Of a stretch of 64,000 bases of DNA, positions 59,254 through 64,000 are shown one piece after another. Positions within the stretch are counted from its first letter, which is position 1. Each line of letters opens with the position of its first letter. Where the stretch lies: NCBI GenBank assembly GCA_973895155.1, contig OZ316893.1:17422001-17486000 (forward strand). Reading direction: 5' to 3'. The translations under genes and the position numbers were made by a program. Below the pieces are notes generated by a model that did not search any database, had not been told where the DNA came from, and worked only from the letters and a program-made list of their open reading frames with translations. The stretch is from Marsupella aquatica. Its lineage: Eukaryota; Marchantiophyta.

Positions 59254-61021
59254 GTGTAGCTGAAATGGTCTCCCTGAAATGGGTCTTTTCAAAATAGGGG
59301 ATGATGCCAATCTTTCTTTCAATTCCTGAAAGGCATGCTCCTGGTCATCACCCCAAATCCACTCCTGATCCAACTTAGTGAGTATGGTTAAAGGTTTAGC
59401 AAGGTGGCTAAATCCTTTAACGTACCTCCTGTAGTAGCTCGCCAATCCCAAGAATGCACATACTCTACTCACATCAGCAGGACAAAGAATCTGTGTAATG
59501 GCCTCCACCTTAGTTTGCTGCACACCCAATCCCCCTGGGTAGATAGTGTCATGGCCCAAATACTCAATCTGGTCTTGGAAGAACTTGCACTTGCCAGGGT
59601 GGAGTTTCAACCCATGTTCTCTCAATCTCTCCAATACAATCTACAAGTGGTGCTAATGTTCTTCCATAGTGGAAGAATAGACCAAAATATCATCAATGTA
59701 ACATCTCACAAAATCCAAACGTGCAAGAATTTGATCCATGACTCTCTAGAATTCAGCTGGTGCATTCTTCAACCCAAATGGTAAGAACAACCACTAATAC
59801 AAATGATCCTTGCCATGCAAATCAATTCCCCATAATGCTGTTTTGGACTTGTTAGAATGTTTGATTGGAAGCTGATGGTACCCTGCCCTCAGATCCAATG
59901 AACTAAAAACCTTTGCATGCCCCATTGCATCAAAGATCTCCTTTGGTGTGGGCATGGCATATTGATCAGATTTTGTCTGACAATTAATAGGTCGGTAATC
60001 ATCACACACGCGCCTATCCGTGTAATTGCCATGCACATCCTGCTTCGCTGGCATCACTATGGCAGATGCATACTCCTAGTATGAGATCTCCACCAAACCA
60101 GCCTCCAACAAATCCTGAGTTCTGCTCCCAATCAAAGCTCTCTCCATGTCACTATAACGGTATGGTCTACGAAAGATTGGCGCATCACTAGCCAATTCAA
60201 TCTGAATACTAGGGCCCTTCAATGTCCCCAAATCCTTCATGCTAAATGCAAAATAATTCCAGTAACTCTTTAGGAATCAATGCATGCAACGTCTCTCCTC
60301 CCCTGTCAACTTAGAACCAATCTGTGGCTCCCAACTCTCCACCAAATCTTTGATGTCTTTTTGTACAGTAGAAGAAACAATCGATGGTTGCTATTTAGCA
60401 GTAATTTGAGCAGCTTCTTCTTGCTCAACAATATGTCCAGCCTTGGCCAATCCTGCCATAGGTCCATGGACTGTCTGCGCGACCCCATCTGTGGCCACTA
60501 TTGTCTCAGTAGGCCACAAGCTCACCAATGGACAACCTGTAACACCAACAGAGCGCATCCAAAACTGCTCTGCTACTCTCAAGCTGACAATCCAAGTCAA
60601 ACAATTCAAATCCATGGCTTTGCCAAGGACTTGGCGGCGTGAACTCTCTAACATAGATGCAACAGCAGTTGTATCTGTGGAGAATCCCATGGTCCGCTCT
60701 CTCTCATCAGTAGTGGGCTCTACTAACTGTCGTGGAATTGTATCCCACACAAGTCCAGGACCACATACGCTGAAAGCATAAGAAGCAAAATGGCTCACAA
60801 AAGTGGGTAATGCACAACGTGGGCGCCCAACCACATTGACTATGGCCAATGGAGATCTGTCAAGCTGGGTCACACCCTGTGAAAGACGCCTTGGATCCAA
60901 AATATCATCCACTACCAAGGTTGGCAAGCAAGGAATGCTGTCAAATGCTTGCTTCAACACCTCACCTGGTAACAAATTAGTCCACCACAAATGTGGACAA
61001 TATGCACAAGAACCGACACGT
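59254..61021 (-). pseudogene. element B: DNMT C-terminus, linker, reverse transcriptase and start of RNase H
   Basis: From 61021 the frame gives LWWTNLLPGEVLKQAFDSI, the motif VIII region and C-terminus of the DNMT, then VVGRPRCALPTFVSHFAS. A ~250-residue linker follows. RT has APIFRRPYRYSDMERAL, VCDDYRPIN, YHQLPIKHSNKSKTALWGID, WLFLPFGLKNA and YIDDILVYS (about 59690). It continues to FLGLASYYRRYVKGFS and RPFQLH, where the nested element intervenes. The ORFs at 60990-60391, 60057-59794 and 59634-59254 all share one frame, so DNMT and RT belong to one polyprotein. Several stops make this copy inactive. Confidence 0.88.
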
Positions 61022-61858
61022 TGTCGTGCCGAAAGATTTCGGCTTAGGAATGGCTTTTATAGGGGATGATGGGCGAGGCCTCCCGGTTGGGTTGCGTACA
61101 TGCTGACTCGAAGGGGCTGCTTGGTTGGATGGATTGAGGTTTGGTGATTGGGTGACTCGTCGTCACCAGGTTTGGTGTTTGGGTGGGTCACCAGGCTTGG
61201 AGTTTGGATGAGCCTCCCTGATGGCAGCTGGCTCAGACTGGATGGTTGGGTTTCCGATACTACTTAAGACTTGAGCCTCAGCTCATTGAGGTTGGCGGTT
61301 ATCTATTGAGATCTGTTGAGTTGCATCCTGTGAATTCCGCTCCGTTCTATGGAACTCGACTGTTGTGCGGCGGTTTTGGAGTTCTAAGCGAGTGTTGGAT
61401 CCAGGTGTGGATTTTTCGATCCAGGCGGGGAATTTCTCGAGTTTGGAGTCTCGTTGATCCAGGCGAGGATTTCTCAAGTTTGGAGTCTTGTCGATCCAGG
61501 CAAGGATTTCTCGAGTTTGGAGCCTCATTGGTCCAGGCCCGAGTTCCGTGTGAGCTGTTTTAGACTAGTGGAGTAGCTAGTCGAGTTTTGGTTTTGTGAG
61601 CTAAGGAGGATAGTTTTTCCGTCAGATTTTGAGTAGTTAGTCACTCGAGGAGTTCTACTCAACAAGTTAGAGGTAGCGGCCAGCTACCAGACTCTTGCGG
61701 GCAAGCTTACTCGAGGGCACCTATTGTAACCTTTGTGAGAAAAGTAAAAAATATAAAGGAGTGAGAGTTCGCTCCAAAAAGTGCTTGTCGCCTGTCCCGA
61801 TCACAGCCAGATTCGCGCAATTTGCCCGAGGAGCCCCTAACTTTAAGTCCTCGCGACA
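61022..61858 (+). repeat. 5' LTR (837 bp) with tandem repeats
   Basis: It begins TGTCGTGCCGAAAG and ends TCGCGACA. A 37-38-bp unit (gatccaggcgaggatttctc...) is repeated about three and a half times at 61418-61538. TATA-like sequences occur at cttttatagg (about 61054) and aatataaagg (about 61750). Only one LTR is visible, so the limits rest on the element B junction and the primer-binding site. Confidence 0.7.
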
Positions 61859-61859
61859 T

Positions 61860-61877
61860 TGGCGACCATACTGGGGA
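61860..61877 (+). promoter_or_regulatory. primer-binding site of the gypsy element
   Basis: TGGCGACCATACTGGGGA lies one base after the LTR end and resembles the TGGCGCC...GGGGA sites of plant gypsy elements. The primer tRNA was not identified. Confidence 0.6.
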
Positions 61878-61899
61878 GTCCTTGGGGCGATTGGATAAG

Positions 61900-64000
61900 A
61901 TGGCTGACTATGAAGAAGTTGATCGGATATCGAGCATCATCATGTCGATGATGAGAACCATAAGGAAGGAAGAGCTTGAGTCAGAAAGGGCAAACAGGGA
62001 AGTGAATAGAACTACTCAGTGTCTCCAAGAGGTTCTGAAGGAGAATGGGCAGTTCGATGGGAGAAATGTGACAAGCTACATTAAGTCTTACTTGACAAAA
62101 GCAGCTGTCTACAAGTTGGACGAAGGGACGGCCATGAAAGAGTTCATGGTGCTGGTTGAGAAGGAGTTGAGTTCGATGGTGCGGACCATCGTTGAGTCAG
62201 CTGAGGGCTGGGATGACTTTGACCAGAAGATGAAAGAGGAGTTCCAAGCAGAGGATGCTAATCGGGTCACGCAGGCTACCTTCTTGGATTGGGTGAATGA
62301 CAGGAACAAGAAGCTGAAGGGGCCGCAAGAGCTCCTAAGGGAGTTCAAGAGAAGGGTGTCTCAGTTACCAAAGCGGGATGTGGGAATCATCGAGTTGCAG
62401 CGCTCGACGCTCTTCTTGAGGGCAGCCGATGAGGACCTTTGAGAGGAGCTTGAGAACATGATGGAGCTGCTGGAACCTTCAAGAGTTACCTTGTCTAACG
62501 ACTGGAACCAAGTTGAGAAAGTGGTGTCAAAAGTGAGCAATCGACACCGGCGGCGAGAGCTAGACAAGGAGGCTACCACTCTCGACCTCAGGCCGCCGAA
62601 ACCAATATTGACGAAAGGGAAGCGAGAACCAACGAAGGATGAGATCAAACCATCGGTGGATGATCTTGCAAAAATGATGCAGAACCTGAAGATCTTGGTG
62701 GCACATGTGGTCGAGAATCCAAAACCAAGGGTTGCAAGTGCTCCCGAGAGGAAGCGAGAGATGCAGAGTTGGCCATGCATGTGGTGCGACAGCAAAGAGC
62801 ATGACAAACGGGAGTGCCTGGACCTGAGGGAAGCTGCGGATAAAGGGCTGATCAAGTTCGTTGGTAAAGTTGGTCGGAAAAAGATATCGTTTGCCGATAC
62901 TGAAGAGCCGATTCCATTCAACTCCAACAAGGGAGGCATGAAGGCTTTGGCTAAGAAGCGAGCTGGGAAGCGAGTCGAAGAGGCGTCCTCTTTGCACCTG
63001 GAAGCAAATGTTTACAATGTGGAGTTGGATGGCCCCGTGACGGAAATGGACAAGTTTTACAAGCGCTTGGCGGATCTGGTGCGAGAGAGATCCGGATGGA
63101 GTGACCCGGTGCTGATCAATGCGATAACGGTTGAGGTTGGGGCTAGTTGGGATGCCTCGGTCGAGTCAAAAAGGAAGAAAACTGATGAGGATGACACTCC
63201 GTCTCAATCAGGGGAACGAGAGAGGCGGGATACTCGAGACAAGGAAAGAAGGGTTAGGTTCGAAGAAGAGGAAATGAGCGAGAAAGAGCCGGAGAAAGGG
63301 AAACCGATCAGGAAGGACTCGGGCTGGGTGCTTGGCAGGGATGTGGACCAGGCCATGTACCCGGAGGTTGTAGCTGAGAAGTTCTGGAGCCAACAGGCTC
63401 AAGGGTTTACCAATGCCGAGTTCTTTGGCAGTATGAGGCGGGAGATCCAAGAAGCGATCTTGGAGAGATCCAAGAGGAAACGGATTTACAAAGAGGGCCC
63501 TCACACCTTGATGGGGGAGTCTGGCAAGACGGAAATTGGGAGTTTCCGAACTTACACTGCTGGGGTGTCCATGGGTTCAGGTAGTAAGCCTGCTGGCCCC
63601 AAAGAGTCAGACTTGGGGAAACCAAAGAGGGTCAAGTCCCTTGAAGAGGAGCTCATGAGCTTGGATGATGAGTTCTTCGATGCAGAAGAGGAGCTCATGG
63701 GAACCGGAAGCGAAGCTGAGTCTGTGGCAAACAGGGACCCGACCAAAGGGGGAGAATGAGAAAGCGTTACCGCGCAGTCGAGGACCATTCATGTCATGGG
63801 CTCAATGAAAGGAAATGGTTATGCTTACCGAGATGGATACTGGGCTTGAGCAAGTCCAGAGAGCGAGTGCCAGTTGGAAGGAATGGAAGGCAAGGTGCAG
63901 GCACTCATTGATACTGGCTCGGAGATCAACTTGATGGATCCAAAGGTGTTTCAAAAGGGGAATTGGCCGGTGGATAATAAGTTGCTTTGGAGTGTGAACT
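61900..64000 (+). pseudogene. gypsy gag-protease polyprotein (partial)
   Basis: The start is MADYEEVDRISSIIMSMMRT at 61900, 42 bp after the LTR. Gag capsid-like helices follow to about residue 180 (GWDDFDQKMKEEFQAEDANR, LLREFKRRVSQL). A CCHC knuckle CMWCDSKEHDKREC lies at 62776-62817. A long Glu/Lys-rich region leads to the protease QALIDTGSEINLMD at about 63898-63940, with catalytic Asp at 63910. One frame holds throughout. Three TGA stops (62440, 63757 and 63847) interrupt it; each could be a former CGA. The end is outside the window. Confidence 0.85.

Larger units (their letters stand above)
53189..61021 (-). mobile_element. Ty3/gypsy element B, second gypsy-DNMT copy, interrupted
   Basis: Sense order from 61021: DNMT C-terminal part, linker, RT, start of RNase H, then the 4-kb-family insertion (55249-59253). 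It continues with the rest of RNase H, a spacer, the integrase zinc finger, integrase C-terminus, PHD finger, purine tract and 3' LTR. The DNMT is cut at 61021/61022 by another gypsy LTR. Its N-terminal half, protease and gag are expected beyond the window. Confidence 0.85.
61022..64000 (+). mobile_element. Ty3/gypsy retrotransposon (5' part) inserted in element B
   Basis: The LTR (61022-61858) is followed by a primer-binding site and a gag-protease frame on the plus strand, running off the window. It interrupts the DNMT of element B between cacgt (61017-61021) and the LTR. A matching cacgt is predicted after its 3' LTR. Gag resembles lineages with RING/CCHC-type knuckles; RT is outside the window, so the clade is open. 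Confidence 0.85.

Overview
The window is nuclear DNA of a streptophyte, a land plant or a close algal relative. The evidence is one complete plant-type phospholipase D alpha gene with GT-AG introns, sitting among copia, Ty3/gypsy, CACTA and MITE transposons of plant type. There are no operons, tRNAs, rRNAs or CRISPR arrays. I cannot name the species. A Ty3/gypsy element that carries a cytosine methyltransferase is, to my knowledge, reported from charophyte algae, so a charophyte or an early-diverging land plant is my weak guess.

Layout. 1-5.2 kb: 3' part of a copia retrotransposon whose polyprotein is broken by one stop codon. 5.2-9.1 kb: gene-poor DNA with an LTR/primer-binding-site remnant. 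9.09-13.03 kb: the only clear host gene, PLD alpha, in three coding exons (811 aa). 13-14.7 kb: non-coding DNA and a minisatellite. 14.7-61 kb: one large nest of transposons. 61-64 kb: 5' part of another Ty3/gypsy element (LTR, gag, start of protease).

The nest. A minus-strand Ty3/gypsy element (element A) runs from its 5' LTR at 53189-53784 to its 3' LTR at 14718-15300. Its pol reads protease, C5-cytosine DNA methyltransferase (DNMT), reverse transcriptase, RNase H, integrase C-terminus, PHD finger. A CACTA transposon (22418-51848, 3-bp target duplication aca) lies inside its DNMT. Removing the CACTA joins DNMT motifs I and IV (52.2-51.9 kb) to motif VI (about 22.35 kb) in one reading frame. 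The CACTA carries a transposase gene on the minus strand, with a SET methyltransferase domain between its N-terminal and transposase exons, and a second gene on the plus strand. It has itself been invaded by a decayed copia element, two MITEs, members of an unfamiliar ~4-kb element family and a coiled-coil-coding element. A second gypsy-DNMT copy (element B) abuts A in tandem at 53.2-61.0 kb. B is interrupted by a 4,005-bp member of the 4-kb family and then by the gypsy LTR at 61022.

How it works together. PLD alpha is an ordinary membrane-lipid enzyme gene. Everything else is selfish DNA, nearly all degraded, and most nonsense codons look like C-to-T changes, as expected of methylated DNA. 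The striking feature is chromatin machinery inside the transposons: DNMT plus PHD finger in the gypsy family, and a SET domain in the CACTA.
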